This document shows, one piece after another, positions 45,295 to 53,741 of a stretch of DNA of 64,000 nucleotides. The notes beneath the pieces were generated by a model that was not told where the DNA came from, did no database searches, and was given only the letters and a program-made list of their open reading frames with translations. Position 1 is the first letter of the stretch. Each line of letters starts with the position of its first letter. The stretch covers positions 14,397 through 78,396 of the forward strand of contig CAYGUX010000010.1 of NCBI GenBank assembly GCA_964353175.1. Reading direction: 5' to 3'. The DNA is from JAIYCX01 sp964353175. GTDB lineage: Bacteria > Bdellovibrionota_C > UBA2361 > SZUA-149 > DAOLCO01. A program made the position numbers and the translations under genes.

Positions 45295-45303
45295 TGGTAT
45301 AAT
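45295..45303 (+). promoter_or_regulatory. Extended -10 promoter before rpmJ
   Basis: TGGTATAAT is a perfect TATAAT with an upstream TGn extension, 35 bp before the rpmJ ATG. No good -35 is seen, as is normal for extended -10 promoters. A perfect 14-nt palindrome, GCCAATTAATTGGC (45307-45320), begins at the predicted start site. Confidence 0.55.
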
Positions 45304-45337
45304 CGGGCCAATTAATTGGCATTTTTGAAGGAGATTT

Positions 45338-45454
45338 ATGAAAGTTAGAGCCTCAGTAAAGAAGATTTGTGAGTATTGTAAGGTACTTAAGAGAAAAGGT
45401 AGAGTATATGTGATCTGCACAAGAAGTGCTAAACACAAACAAAGACAAGGATAA
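45338..45454 (+). CDS. rpmJ: Ribosomal protein bL36
   Basis: This 38-residue protein has zinc ligands C11, C14, C27 and H33 intact (C-E-Y-C and V-I-C-T-R-S-A-K-H). It is the zinc-containing form. The ribosome site AAGGAG lies 8 nt before the ATG. infA, which often precedes rpmJ, is absent. The next gene (rpsM) is 273 bp away, so rpmJ appears to be on its own promoter. Confidence 0.95.
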   Translation: MKVRASVKKICEYCKVLKRKGRVYVICTRSAKHKQRQG

Positions 45455-45521
45455 TTAGACTATTATTTAGTTTAAAAGTTTCTGTTCTTGGGTTTTTTAT
45501 TGGTTATTTAATTAAACTTTA

Positions 45522-45546
45522 GACTTAAAAGCACTATTTTTAAGTC
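45522..45546 (+). terminator. Hairpin downstream of rpmJ
   Basis: A perfect 9-bp stem (GACTTAAAA with TTTTAAGTC) encloses a 7-nt loop. It lies 68 bp after the rpmJ stop. No T run follows directly, but TTTTATTTTGG lies slightly downstream. It could end the rpmJ transcript or be a leader structure of the alpha operon. Confidence 0.4.
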
Positions 45547-45670
45547 AGGAGCTTGATTTTATTTTGGTTTTTATATATTTCGCCTGTGAATAATTCAGTA
45601 AATCTCACTTAAATAATAGTGGAGACCTGAAATTTATTTGGTGTAATTAGGGGCTTAATGCTCTTTAGAG

Positions 45671-45690
45671 ACTGTAATGAATATTACAGT
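45671..45690 (+). promoter_or_regulatory. Hairpin in the alpha-operon leader
   Basis: A perfect 8-bp stem ACTGTAAT/ATTACAGT with a 4-nt loop lies 37 bp before the rpsM ATG. In other bacteria S4 represses this operon by binding a leader pseudoknot before rpsM. The position fits such a site, but the fold was not tested. Confidence 0.35.
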
Positions 45691-45727
45691 TTAGTTTGAA
45701 ATGTTTTCGTATTTTTGGAATTAATTC

Positions 45728-46111
45728 ATGGCTCGTATTGCTGGTATCGATCTTCCTAGGAATAAAAGAGTAGATATTGCTCTTACCTATATTGTTGGAA
45801 TTGGAAAAACTACATCTGCATTAGTTTTAAAAGAAGCTGATATTGATCCTGCTGTTAGAACAGACGCACTTAGTGAAGACCAAGTGGGGACAATCAGAAA
45901 AATCATTGAAAATAAATATCCTGTTGAAGGGGATATTCGAAGACAAACTGGTGCGAACATCAAGAGATTGATGGATCTTGGTACCTACAGAGGACTAAGA
46001 CATAGAAAAGGGCTACCAGTAAGAGGTCAGAGAACAAATACGAATTCTAGAACAAGGAAAGGTCCTAGAAGAGGAACAGTTCCTGGTAAAAAAATTGCAA
46101 CTAAGAAGTAA
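45728..46111 (+). CDS. rpsM: Ribosomal protein uS13
   Basis: This 127-residue protein contacts the P-site tRNA. It begins M-A-R-I-A-G-I-D-L-P and contains L-R-H-R-K-G-L-P-V-R-G-Q-R-T, then a basic tail. It is the first gene of the alpha group. Confidence 0.97.
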   Translation: MARIAGIDLPRNKRVDIALTYIVGIGKTTSALVLKEADIDPAVRTDALSEDQVGTIRKIIENKYPVEGDIRRQTGANIKRLMDLGTYRGLRHRKGLPVRGQRTNTNSRTRKGPRRGTVPGKKIATKK

Positions 46112-46143
46112 GATTTCAAAATAGTAAAGTAAATTGATATAAT

Positions 46144-46545
46144 ATGGCAACAGATAAGAAAGCAGCTGCAGGAAAGAAGAAGAAAACTAAGTCTAAGAAT
46201 GTACCTATTGGGATAGCTCATATTCAGGCGACATTTAATAACACAGTAGTCACTATTACAGATCCTTCTGGTGGTGTGTTATCTTGGTCAAGTTCTGGAT
46301 GCCACGGATTTAAAGGTTCTAGAAAGTCAACACCATTTGCTGCCCAAGTAACAGCGCAGAAAGCCGCTGAAGTTGCTATGGAACATGGATTGAGAACAGC
46401 AGCTGTGATTATTCGCGGACCTGGTTCAGGAAGAGAGTCTGCTTTAAGAGCGCTACAAAGTACAGGAATTGCGATTACTTCCATAAAGGATTTAACTCCA
46501 ATTCCTCATAATGGTTGTAGGCCAAAGAAGAGAAGAAGAGTTTAG
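46144..46545 (+). CDS. rpsK: Ribosomal protein uS11
   Basis: This 133-residue platform protein has H-I-Q-A-T-F-N-N-T-V-V-T-I-T-D and ends P-H-N-G-C-R-P-K-K-R-R-R-V, as expected. A lysine-rich N-terminus precedes the core. Confidence 0.97.
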   Translation: MATDKKAAAGKKKKTKSKNVPIGIAHIQATFNNTVVTITDPSGGVLSWSSSGCHGFKGSRKSTPFAAQVTAQKAAEVAMEHGLRTAAVIIRGPGSGRESALRALQSTGIAITSIKDLTPIPHNGCRPKKRRRV

Positions 46546-46618
46546 TATTAGTTTCGATTGGAACAAATTTTATTTAATTTCAAAATTATTGCCTTAAGAT
46601 AGATAAATTAGGATTGAT

Positions 46619-47245
46619 ATGGCTAGATATTGTGGATCAGTTTGTAGATTGTGTAGAAGAGAAGGAGAGAAGTTATTTCTCAAAGGAGATCGATGCTACA
46701 CAAATAAATGTGCTATTGAGCGAAGAGAAGGACAACCTGGTCAGCACAGTAGAGCTAGAGGTAAGTTCTCAGAATACAAAATTCAGTTAAGAGAGAAGCA
46801 AAAGATTAAACGCATGTATGGGTTGCTAGAGAAGCAGTTCAGAGGCGTATTCCATCTTGCAGATAGAATGAAGGGAGTCACAGGAACTAACCTCCTTAGA
46901 CTTTTAGAAAGCCGTTTAGACAATATGGTTTATCGTTCTGGCTTTGCTAGTTCAAGAAGCCAAGCTAGACAATTTGTTACACATGGTTTGTTCCTTGTAA
47001 ATGGTAAGAAGGTAGATATCCCTTCTTATAAAGTTGCACCAGGTGATGTGCTTTCAATCAGAGAAAAATCTAAGAACGGGGTTAAGATTCAAGAATCTTT
47101 AAACGGAACAGAGATTAGAAAGATTCCTGATTGGATAGAGCTTAATAAGGCTGAGTTGCAAGCAGTTGTTCGTGATTTGCCAACTAGAGATCAGTTGACT
47201 CATCCGATGAAAGAGCAGTTAGTAGTAGAATTATACTCTAAATAG
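46619..47245 (+). CDS. rpsD: Ribosomal protein uS4, zinc-binding form
   Basis: This 208-residue protein starts 30S assembly and in many species represses the alpha operon. The cysteines C9, C12, C26 and C31 form the zinc-binding variant. The S4-type RNA domain has F-A-S-S-R-S-Q-A-R-Q-F-V. It follows rpsK by 73 bp. Confidence 0.97.
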   Translation: MARYCGSVCRLCRREGEKLFLKGDRCYTNKCAIERREGQPGQHSRARGKFSEYKIQLREKQKIKRMYGLLEKQFRGVFHLADRMKGVTGTNLLRLLESRLDNMVYRSGFASSRSQARQFVTHGLFLVNGKKVDIPSYKVAPGDVLSIREKSKNGVKIQESLNGTEIRKIPDWIELNKAELQAVVRDLPTRDQLTHPMKEQLVVELYSK

Positions 47246-47389
47246 CGGTTAGGATTGGTTCGTAAGGGCCAGTTATATTAGAATTTAGTTTTCGCATTTA
47301 TTTTTTTAGGATAAATAGCGAGGAAGTCATAGAAATTATTGCTAATATTTTTTAGTAGATTATTGAGATCATAAATTTAGGAAAATAAT

Positions 47390-48418
47390 ATGTTTAAGCA
47401 TTTACTTAAGGACCTTATCAAGCCAAGAAGAGTTGAGAGTGAGGATGTTAGTGAAAGGTATGGTAAGTTTATCGCAGGCCCATTAGAGAGAGGTTATGGG
47501 ACTACCATCGGTAATAGTCTTCGAAGAATATTGTTATCTTCTTTACCAGGAGCGTCAATTACTTCTTTAAGAATTGAAGGCGTTAAGCATGAGTTTTCTA
47601 CAATCCCAGGTTGTACTGAGGATGTTACAGAGATTATCTTAAATCTAAAAGAAGTTGTGATGGATTTAGGTGATAAAGATGTCGCTAGTTTGAGAATCGA
47701 TGCAAAAGGTCCATGTGAAGTAACTGCTGGAATGATTCAAGGTGAAGGGTTTGTAGAGTTTCTAAATCCAGATCTTCATATTGCTTCATTAAATGAAGAA
47801 GGCCATTTAAAGATCGAGTTAGATGCTAAAGTTGGTAGAGGATACGTCGCTGCTGAATATTTAAAGACAGAAGATGCAGCAATCGGAACAATCTTTATCG
47901 ATGCATTTTATTCTCCTGTAAGAAAAGTAAATTATGTAGTTACTAACTCTCGTGTTGGTCAGACTACTGATTATGATAAATTATCTTTAGAAGTGTGGAC
48001 TGACGGAAGCGTCACTCCAGAAGACGCTATCAGAGGTTCAGCAATGATCCTTAGAGATCAATTAAATATTTTTGCTGGTGACGAAGAAGTTATCCATGAA
48101 GTGAAAGAAGAAGTGAAGGAAGAAGGTCCAAAGCTTAATGAGAACTTGTTCAGAAGAATCGATGAACTTGAACTTTCAGTAAGATCTTCTAACTGTTTAG
48201 AGAATGCTGATATTAAATATATTGGTGAACTTGTACTTCGATCTGAGAATGAAATGCTTAGAACTAAGAATTTCGGAAGAAAGAGTTTAAACGAGATTAA
48301 AGAAATTTTAGGCGACATGGGCTTAGGTCTTGGGATCCGAATTGAAGGCTTTCCATCGAGAGCAGAACTTGATCGTATGAATGATCAGGCAGGAACTAGT
48401 GCCAGCTCTTTTGAATAG
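47390..48418 (+). CDS. rpoA: RNA polymerase alpha subunit
   Basis: This 342-residue protein has an assembly domain with G-Y-G-T-T-I-G-N-S-L-R-R-I-L-L-S-S and a C-terminal DNA-binding domain with L-E-L-S-V-R-S-S-N-C-L and F-G-R-K-S-L-N-E-I. The linker and length are normal. A 144-bp gap precedes it and could hold a promoter. Confidence 0.97.
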   Translation: MFKHLLKDLIKPRRVESEDVSERYGKFIAGPLERGYGTTIGNSLRRILLSSLPGASITSLRIEGVKHEFSTIPGCTEDVTEIILNLKEVVMDLGDKDVASLRIDAKGPCEVTAGMIQGEGFVEFLNPDLHIASLNEEGHLKIELDAKVGRGYVAAEYLKTEDAAIGTIFIDAFYSPVRKVNYVVTNSRVGQTTDYDKLSLEVWTDGSVTPEDAIRGSAMILRDQLNIFAGDEEVIHEVKEEVKEEGPKLNENLFRRIDELELSVRSSNCLENADIKYIGELVLRSENEMLRTKNFGRKSLNEIKEILGDMGLGLGIRIEGFPSRAELDRMNDQAGTSASSFE

Positions 48419-48456
48419 TAAATAATTAGAAATATTGAAGTACACTTGGTGATTTT

Positions 48457-48948
48457 ATGAGACATCAGAACGCATTTAGGAAGTTAAATAGAACAGCCTC
48501 TCACAGAAGAGCAATGTTCAGAAATCTTGCAACGTCTTTGGTTATACATGACAGAATCGAAACAACTCTTCCAAAGGCCAAAGAGTTGAAAAGAATTGCT
48601 GATAAGTTAATTACTTTAGGCAAGACAGATTCTCTAGCTAATAGAAGAAAGGCAATGGCTTACTTAATGCCAATTAATAAAGAAGCTAAGGGTAATGCTT
48701 TAAAGTGGACAGCAGTTCATAAGCTATTTACTGAATTGGCTCCTCAGTTTCAAGAGAGAGCGGGTGGATATACTAGAGTCTTAAGAACTAGAATTCGTCC
48801 AGGTGACGCAACTCAAATGGCATTGATTGCTTTTGTTGAAGGTGGAGTTGTAGAAACTAAGGGCGCAGAAAAGAAGAAAAGAACTAGAAGAGTAGCTAAA
48901 ATCGATACGCCTGCAAAAGAAGAAGTAGCAACACAAGAAGTTCAATAA
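48457..48948 (+). CDS. rplQ: Ribosomal protein bL17
   Basis: This 163-residue 50S protein begins M-R-H-Q-N-A-F-R-K-L-N-R and has R-I-E-T-T-L-P-K-A-K-E-L-K. The C-terminus carries about 40 extra lysine-rich residues compared with the usual 120. It ends the ribosomal cluster; fabI follows 20 bp later. Confidence 0.96.
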   Translation: MRHQNAFRKLNRTASHRRAMFRNLATSLVIHDRIETTLPKAKELKRIADKLITLGKTDSLANRRKAMAYLMPINKEAKGNALKWTAVHKLFTELAPQFQERAGGYTRVLRTRIRPGDATQMALIAFVEGGVVETKGAEKKKRTRRVAKIDTPAKEEVATQEVQ

Positions 48949-48968
48949 TCTAGAGGTAACTCCACGCT

Positions 48969-49736
48969 ATGGGACTATTATCCGGCAAGAAAGGACTGAT
49001 ACTTGGGCTAGCAAATAACAAGAGCATCGCGTGGGGTATTGCGCAAAGTGCTGCACAAGAAGGAGCTACTTTAGGCTTTACTTATCTTAATGAAGCATTA
49101 GAGAAAAGAGTTAGACCACTAGCAGAGTCCGTAGGATCTGAACTAATTGAAAAATGCGATGTTCAATTAGATGAAGATATTGATGCCTTAGTAAAAAGCG
49201 TAGAAGAAAAATGGGGCCAAATCGATTTCTTGGTTCATTCTGTAGCCTATGCAAGTGGCGATGATTTAAAGGGACCATTTCATAAAACTAGTAGAGCAGG
49301 CTTTGGCCTAGCAATGGATGTGAGCGCATATTCGCTTGTTTCAGTTACTGGTAAGTTCGCACATCTTTTTAAGAACGGCGGTAGTATCGTTACTATGAGT
49401 TATTTTGGAGCTGAAAAGGTAGTTCCTCATTATAGAGTAATGGGTGTCGCTAAAGCAGCATTAGAGGCCTGTGTTAGAGAATTAGCGGTTGATTTAGGCC
49501 CAGCAGGTATCAGAGTTAATTGTATTTCAGCGGGGCCAATTAGAACCTTGGCTGCTTCTGGTATTTCAGATTTCAGAGAGCTTTTGAACCATTTTGAAGC
49601 AAGAGCACCAATGAAGCGATTGATTACAATTGAAGACGTAGGTTCATCCTCGCTTTATTTCCTTTCTGACTTGTCTAAGGGAGTCACAGGAGAGGTTCAT
49701 TATGTCGATGGTGGCTTTAACGTTACTGCAGCTTAA
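48969..49736 (+). CDS. fabI: Enoyl-[acyl-carrier-protein] reductase (FabI)
   Basis: This 255-residue short-chain dehydrogenase-type enzyme does the last reduction of fatty-acid elongation. It has the FabI N-terminus G-K-K-G-L-I-L-G-L-A-N-N-K-S-I-A-W-G-I-A. The catalytic tyrosine is in P-H-Y-R-V-M-G-V-A-K (Y-x6-K). It lies 20 bp after rplQ on the same strand and may be transcribed with the ribosomal operon. Confidence 0.95.
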   Translation: MGLLSGKKGLILGLANNKSIAWGIAQSAAQEGATLGFTYLNEALEKRVRPLAESVGSELIEKCDVQLDEDIDALVKSVEEKWGQIDFLVHSVAYASGDDLKGPFHKTSRAGFGLAMDVSAYSLVSVTGKFAHLFKNGGSIVTMSYFGAEKVVPHYRVMGVAKAALEACVRELAVDLGPAGIRVNCISAGPIRTLAASGISDFRELLNHFEARAPMKRLITIEDVGSSSLYFLSDLSKGVTGEVHYVDGGFNVTAA

Positions 49737-49828
49737 GTTCAGTTTAATTAAATTTTTAACTTTTTAGCCCTTGGTGTTTGAAGGTAAAATAACTAGACTC
49801 TAAGATTGATTTTTGCCTTTTTGGAGGT

Positions 49829-49900
49829 ATGGGTTCTACAATTCGATTAGAAACACTCTCAATATGGCTGAAATGGAAAGTAGAGATTCACATGAAATAG
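49829..49900 (+). CDS. Possible upstream open reading frame
   Basis: An ATG preceded by GGAGG at ideal spacing opens a 23-codon frame (M-G-S-T-I-R-L-E-T) that overlaps the start of the next gene in another frame. It could be a leader peptide controlling the downstream membrane protein, or it could mark a start-site misreading. Short length and lack of homologs keep confidence low. Confidence 0.3.
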   Translation: MGSTIRLETLSIWLKWKVEIHMK

Positions 49901-51297
49901 AAGTTGAAAATAAATCTAATGCTGGCTCCGAATTGTTAAAAAGATTTAATAGTTTATATTCTGGATCCAAGGCTGACTCTACTTTATTTTTTTTCTTAAA
50001 TTTAAATTTTATTTTTACTATACTTAGATTCCACGATTTTAGTGGAATGGGGTTTTTAGGCACTATTCGTTTGCCTGCATTGATTTCAATGATTTGTATC
50101 TTTTTATCTATCCCTAAATTATCTCAAGTTAAAATTGTCCAGTTTAGGATCATGTTAGGTTTGCTTTTTTTTGAATTATGTAGAGGTGTCACTGGGTATT
50201 TAATTATTCAATCTTTAGTTCTAAATGATGGCTGGCAAATGCACATTCTTGGGGATCTTTGTTTAACTGTCTTTTCTGTTGTGCTTCCTATAGTTGCAAT
50301 ATGCAAAAATGGTCTGAGATTGAGAAAGATATTGAGTTTTTTACTGTATGCGGGGATGTTACTTGGGATTTGGTCTATTACTCATTCTGGACATGGCCCT
50401 GGTGGATACCTGGGAGATGAGAATGATAATTGTTTAGTATTAGTCTATCTCTTACCTATTCCATTTTTCTTATATACTCAGAGTAGAAATTTTGTTTATA
50501 AAATATTTTGTATATTCTCTGGACTTATAGTTGTGCTTGGGGCTATTTTTACAAACTCGAGAGGTGGTTTTTTAGGGTTGATTGCAGTTATATTTTTTCA
50601 ATTTCTTTTGTCTAGAAATAAGATAAAGTGGATAGCAAGTGCGGTGTTAGTTTGTTTGCTTAGTCTTCCTTTCATTCCGGATCAATATTGGAAAGAAGTT
50701 TATTCAATTGGTACTGATAGTAATTCTAGTGATGGTACTATCAGAGAGAGGTTAGATACTTGGGGATATATTACTCGTATGTGGTTAGACCCAAGTAATA
50801 CAGTTTTTGGTACTGGTTTAGAGAATGGGAAGTGGAATCTTTATATGTATGAAGATGCTGAGTCTGGCCATACTAAAAAGAGCTTAGCTGGGAGAGCTGC
50901 GCATTGTTTATATTTCCAAGTATTAGGTGACTTAGGTATATGGGGTGTACTGGTATTTGGCGGTATTATATTGAATTCCATAAAACAATTGAGGTTAGTT
51001 AGGAGGGAAGCTAAAAATGCTTTTAAATTACTACATTCTCAGCAATTAATTGCAAAGCTAGATGGCTCTGCGGATATTGCCTCATTATTGAGAAAGGAAA
51101 TTACTTTTTTAGATGGCATTTCCTCCGCTATACTATGTTCTTGGTTAGGAGCTTTGACTGCAGCAGTAGGAATCTCGGTAGCATATTATCCAACAATATG
51201 GTTTTTGTCAGGATTAAGTATGGCTATATATTTATATTGGTTACTGATTCGTGATAATCTTTTAACTAATTTAATAGCTAAAAGTACGAGGAATTAG
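49864..51297 (+). CDS. O-antigen ligase/polymerase-like membrane protein
   Basis: This protein of about 477 residues has roughly ten hydrophobic segments. The Wzy_C/WaaL family hallmark N-S-R-G-G-F-L-G-L is followed by a large periplasmic loop and the late motif G-V-L-V-F-G-G. It may join or polymerise surface polysaccharides. The start is uncertain. ATG 49864 has no ribosome site, whereas GGAGG stands before an out-of-frame ATG at 49829; an in-frame TTG exists at 49813. Confidence 0.7.
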   Translation: MAEMESRDSHEIEVENKSNAGSELLKRFNSLYSGSKADSTLFFFLNLNFIFTILRFHDFSGMGFLGTIRLPALISMICIFLSIPKLSQVKIVQFRIMLGLLFFELCRGVTGYLIIQSLVLNDGWQMHILGDLCLTVFSVVLPIVAICKNGLRLRKILSFLLYAGMLLGIWSITHSGHGPGGYLGDENDNCLVLVYLLPIPFFLYTQSRNFVYKIFCIFSGLIVVLGAIFTNSRGGFLGLIAVIFFQFLLSRNKIKWIASAVLVCLLSLPFIPDQYWKEVYSIGTDSNSSDGTIRERLDTWGYITRMWLDPSNTVFGTGLENGKWNLYMYEDAESGHTKKSLAGRAAHCLYFQVLGDLGIWGVLVFGGIILNSIKQLRLVRREAKNAFKLLHSQQLIAKLDGSADIASLLRKEITFLDGISSAILCSWLGALTAAVGISVAYYPTIWFLSGLSMAIYLYWLLIRDNLLTNLIAKSTRN

Positions 51298-51306
51298 GTC
51301 CAAGAT

Positions 51307-52578
51307 ATGAAGAAAGCATTTGCAATTGTAGTTGGAGGTGGCCCAGCTCCTGGGATTAATGGGGTAATTAGTGCGGTTACGATCGAGGCTATTAATGCTG
51401 GCCATAGAGTATTCGGAATCATGCACGGTTTTAAAAGAATTGCTAGTGGCGATAGAAGCTGTATCAAGGAACTTACAATAAGTGATGTAGCATGGTTGCA
51501 CAGGGAGGGAGGTTCACTTTTAGCGACCTCAAGGAGTAACCCTCGTGCCTATCCTGATATGATGCAAAACATAAAGTCTTTGCTTGAAGAAAACAATATC
51601 GGATATCTCGTGACTATTGGAGGAGATGGAACTGCTGCTTGCGCTAATGCAATAGCACTTTCTTTAGGTGATGGTTTAAAGATTACCCATGTACCTAAAA
51701 CCATAGATAACGATTTACCTTTACCTGCAGAATATAGTACTTTTGGATTTCAGACTGCTAGGGAAGCAGGTACTGAGATTGTGAAAACTCTGATGGTGGA
51801 CGGTAAGACAACTAGTAGATGGTATCTGGTAGTCGCAATGGGAAGAAAAGCCGGACATCTTGCTTTAGGTGTGGGAGTCTCAGCTGGTGCGACATTAAGC
51901 CTTATTCCTGAAGAGTTCTCTGGGAAGAAAGTCAATCTAAAAACTATTTCAGATATACTAGTTGGGTCTATATTAAAGCGATACCTTCAAGGGAAACCTT
52001 ATGGCGTTGCAGTTTTGGCTGAAGGTTTAGCAGCCTGCGTTGATCCAGAAACTTTGCCGGAATTAATTGATGCTGAAAAAGATATTTTTGGAAATATTCG
52101 TTTTGCAGAGTTTGATTTTGGAGATTTTCTAAAGAGAGACATTCGAAGGACTTTGGCGGAATTTGGATTAAAGGAGTTACTGGCCATTCCTAAAAATGTT
52201 GGGTATGAACTCAGGTGTCGTCCCCCGAACCCTTTCGATCAAGAATATACTAGAATGCTCGGTTATGGGGCTGTAAAATTTTTGCTTGAAGGTGGTGATA
52301 AGGCGATGATCGCGAGAGTAGGTGCTAGTCTCCATGCAATTCGATTTGATAGCTTCATTTCACCAGAGACCGGCAAGGCCCAAGTCAGAATGGTTGACAG
52401 AGATAGTGATTTTTATAGGATGGCTAGAAGTTATCAGATACGACTAACTAAAAAAGACATTTCAAATCCTGAATTTGTCACTGCATGTGCTGAGTTAATT
52501 AATAAAACCCCAGAATATGTGGTTGAAAGATTTGAACCAGTAGCTAGTGAATGGGGAGAATTTGAGAAATGGATATGA
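51307..52578 (+). CDS. 6-phosphofructokinase, TIGR02483-like mixed-specificity clade
   Basis: This 423-residue glycolytic enzyme converts fructose-6-phosphate to fructose-1,6-bisphosphate. Motifs are G105-G-D-G-T109, P130-K-T-I-D-N-D and M178-G-R-K-A-G, then G-Y-E-L-R-C-R and L-G-Y-G-A-V. The glycine in G-G-D-G-T points to ATP, whereas the lysine in P-K-T-I-D-N-D is typical of pyrophosphate-using enzymes. The mix matches TIGR02483-like and trypanosomatid-type forms. The phosphoryl donor is therefore unclear. The stop overlaps the next gene. Confidence 0.85.
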   Translation: MKKAFAIVVGGGPAPGINGVISAVTIEAINAGHRVFGIMHGFKRIASGDRSCIKELTISDVAWLHREGGSLLATSRSNPRAYPDMMQNIKSLLEENNIGYLVTIGGDGTAACANAIALSLGDGLKITHVPKTIDNDLPLPAEYSTFGFQTAREAGTEIVKTLMVDGKTTSRWYLVVAMGRKAGHLALGVGVSAGATLSLIPEEFSGKKVNLKTISDILVGSILKRYLQGKPYGVAVLAEGLAACVDPETLPELIDAEKDIFGNIRFAEFDFGDFLKRDIRRTLAEFGLKELLAIPKNVGYELRCRPPNPFDQEYTRMLGYGAVKFLLEGGDKAMIARVGASLHAIRFDSFISPETGKAQVRMVDRDSDFYRMARSYQIRLTKKDISNPEFVTACAELINKTPEYVVERFEPVASEWGEFEKWI

Positions 52579-52928
52579 TTGAACATTTAGAGACTGTGTT
52601 AGAGAAGTTAAGAACAGCTTTTAATTATAAAGATGATTCAGAAGAAGTATTTCTTTCTTATGTTGATACATATCTATTTGCTTTAGAGGAATGGCAGAAG
52701 GCTAGTGCTGAAGAGGTTCAAGAACCGCAAGTAAAAAATTTCCCTGGATTTAAAGAATTGGTAAGTGAACTAAGAGTTAAACATCAAGAATTGATGGATA
52801 TAACTACTAAATCTAGAGATGAAGTTCAAGATGAACTAGTAGGGATCAAAAGTAGAGCCAAGGCCATCCGGAAGTATATTGACGTATTGCCAGAAAGGGT
52901 GAGTGTTACTAGAGGTAAGAAGGGTTAA
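52575..52928 (+). CDS. Small charged helical protein coupled to phosphofructokinase gene
   Basis: I do not recognise this protein of about 117 residues. It has no signal peptide or membrane segment and looks mostly helical, with heptad-like leucines in L-E-T-V-L-E-K-L-R and E-L-V-S-E-L-R-V-K. Its start overlaps the phosphofructokinase stop (ATGA at 52575; a second ATG at 52569 is in frame), so translation is coupled. It may bind the enzyme, but nothing shows this. Confidence 0.55.
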   Translation: MIEHLETVLEKLRTAFNYKDDSEEVFLSYVDTYLFALEEWQKASAEEVQEPQVKNFPGFKELVSELRVKHQELMDITTKSRDEVQDELVGIKSRAKAIRKYIDVLPERVSVTRGKKG

Positions 52929-53072
52929 TACTTACCTGACTGGAGTATTCGCTCTCTCTATTTAACAATCTCTAGTGATAAGATCATAGTAATACATCCA
53001 TTGTTCTCAGATGTCCTTAGGGGCCTACTGAAAAATGAAATAGTTGGTATTTCGCAACACCTCCCTGGATAT

Positions 53073-53633
53073 CTATTCGATGCTATACAACTTTTTAAAT
53101 CCATCAATCTCATCACAGAAAGCACTTGGATTTGTACTCATTAAGTCTGATTTCTCTCCTATTAGCGTGTGGTATTCCTTAGAGATAGCATCAACTTCTT
53201 GACCCTCGGCTTTCATTGAAGAAAGTTTTTGAAGAAGAGTATTCATCTTAATGCTTGCATCTGCTAAGGAACATTTCCCACCTCTACTTTTCCCTCCATC
53301 CTTTTTGAGATCCTTCATTGTAAGCATACCTTTGGAAGCTTCTTCTATATTGATGCCCCATTTTTTTGCGATTTCGGAATAAATACTACATGCTTCGTTG
53401 TATTTGCCATCACCAAGAAATACTCCTACGGCAGCTAGTTCTTGATTTAGTACTACTTGTTTGCGTCTAGCATCATGACTAGGACCAACTTCTTTAAGCA
53501 TACGATCACTTGCCCTGTTCATGGCCATCATACGGTTCATGGCTTGATCTTTAGTGCATTTTTCAGCATATGCCGTATTTAAGCTACTAAAAAGTAGGGA
53601 AGATATGATTAGAACATTTCGTAGTATATTCAT
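53073..53633 (-). CDS. Exported cysteine-containing helical protein
   Basis: This 186-residue protein has a signal peptide ending T-A-Y-A and a mature part with four cysteines (after E-K-C-T, E-A-C-S, G-K-C-S and F-C-D-E) that could form two disulfides. It is rich in Lys, Met and Glu and seems helical. I do not recognise the family. It is divergent from the following lipoprotein cluster. Confidence 0.55.
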   Translation of the reverse strand: MNILRNVLIISSLLFSSLNTAYAEKCTKDQAMNRMMAMNRASDRMLKEVGPSHDARRKQVVLNQELAAVGVFLGDGKYNEACSIYSEIAKKWGINIEEASKGMLTMKDLKKDGGKSRGGKCSLADASIKMNTLLQKLSSMKAEGQEVDAISKEYHTLIGEKSDLMSTNPSAFCDEIDGFKKLYSIE

Positions 53634-53741
53634 GCTTGTTTTTCGCCTTAAAGTTATAAAATTTAAAGTTATTGCTTGTGAATATCGATATCGGTATGGC
53701 AGTTAGTAAACTTAATGCAAACCATAGGGGATAATTATATA

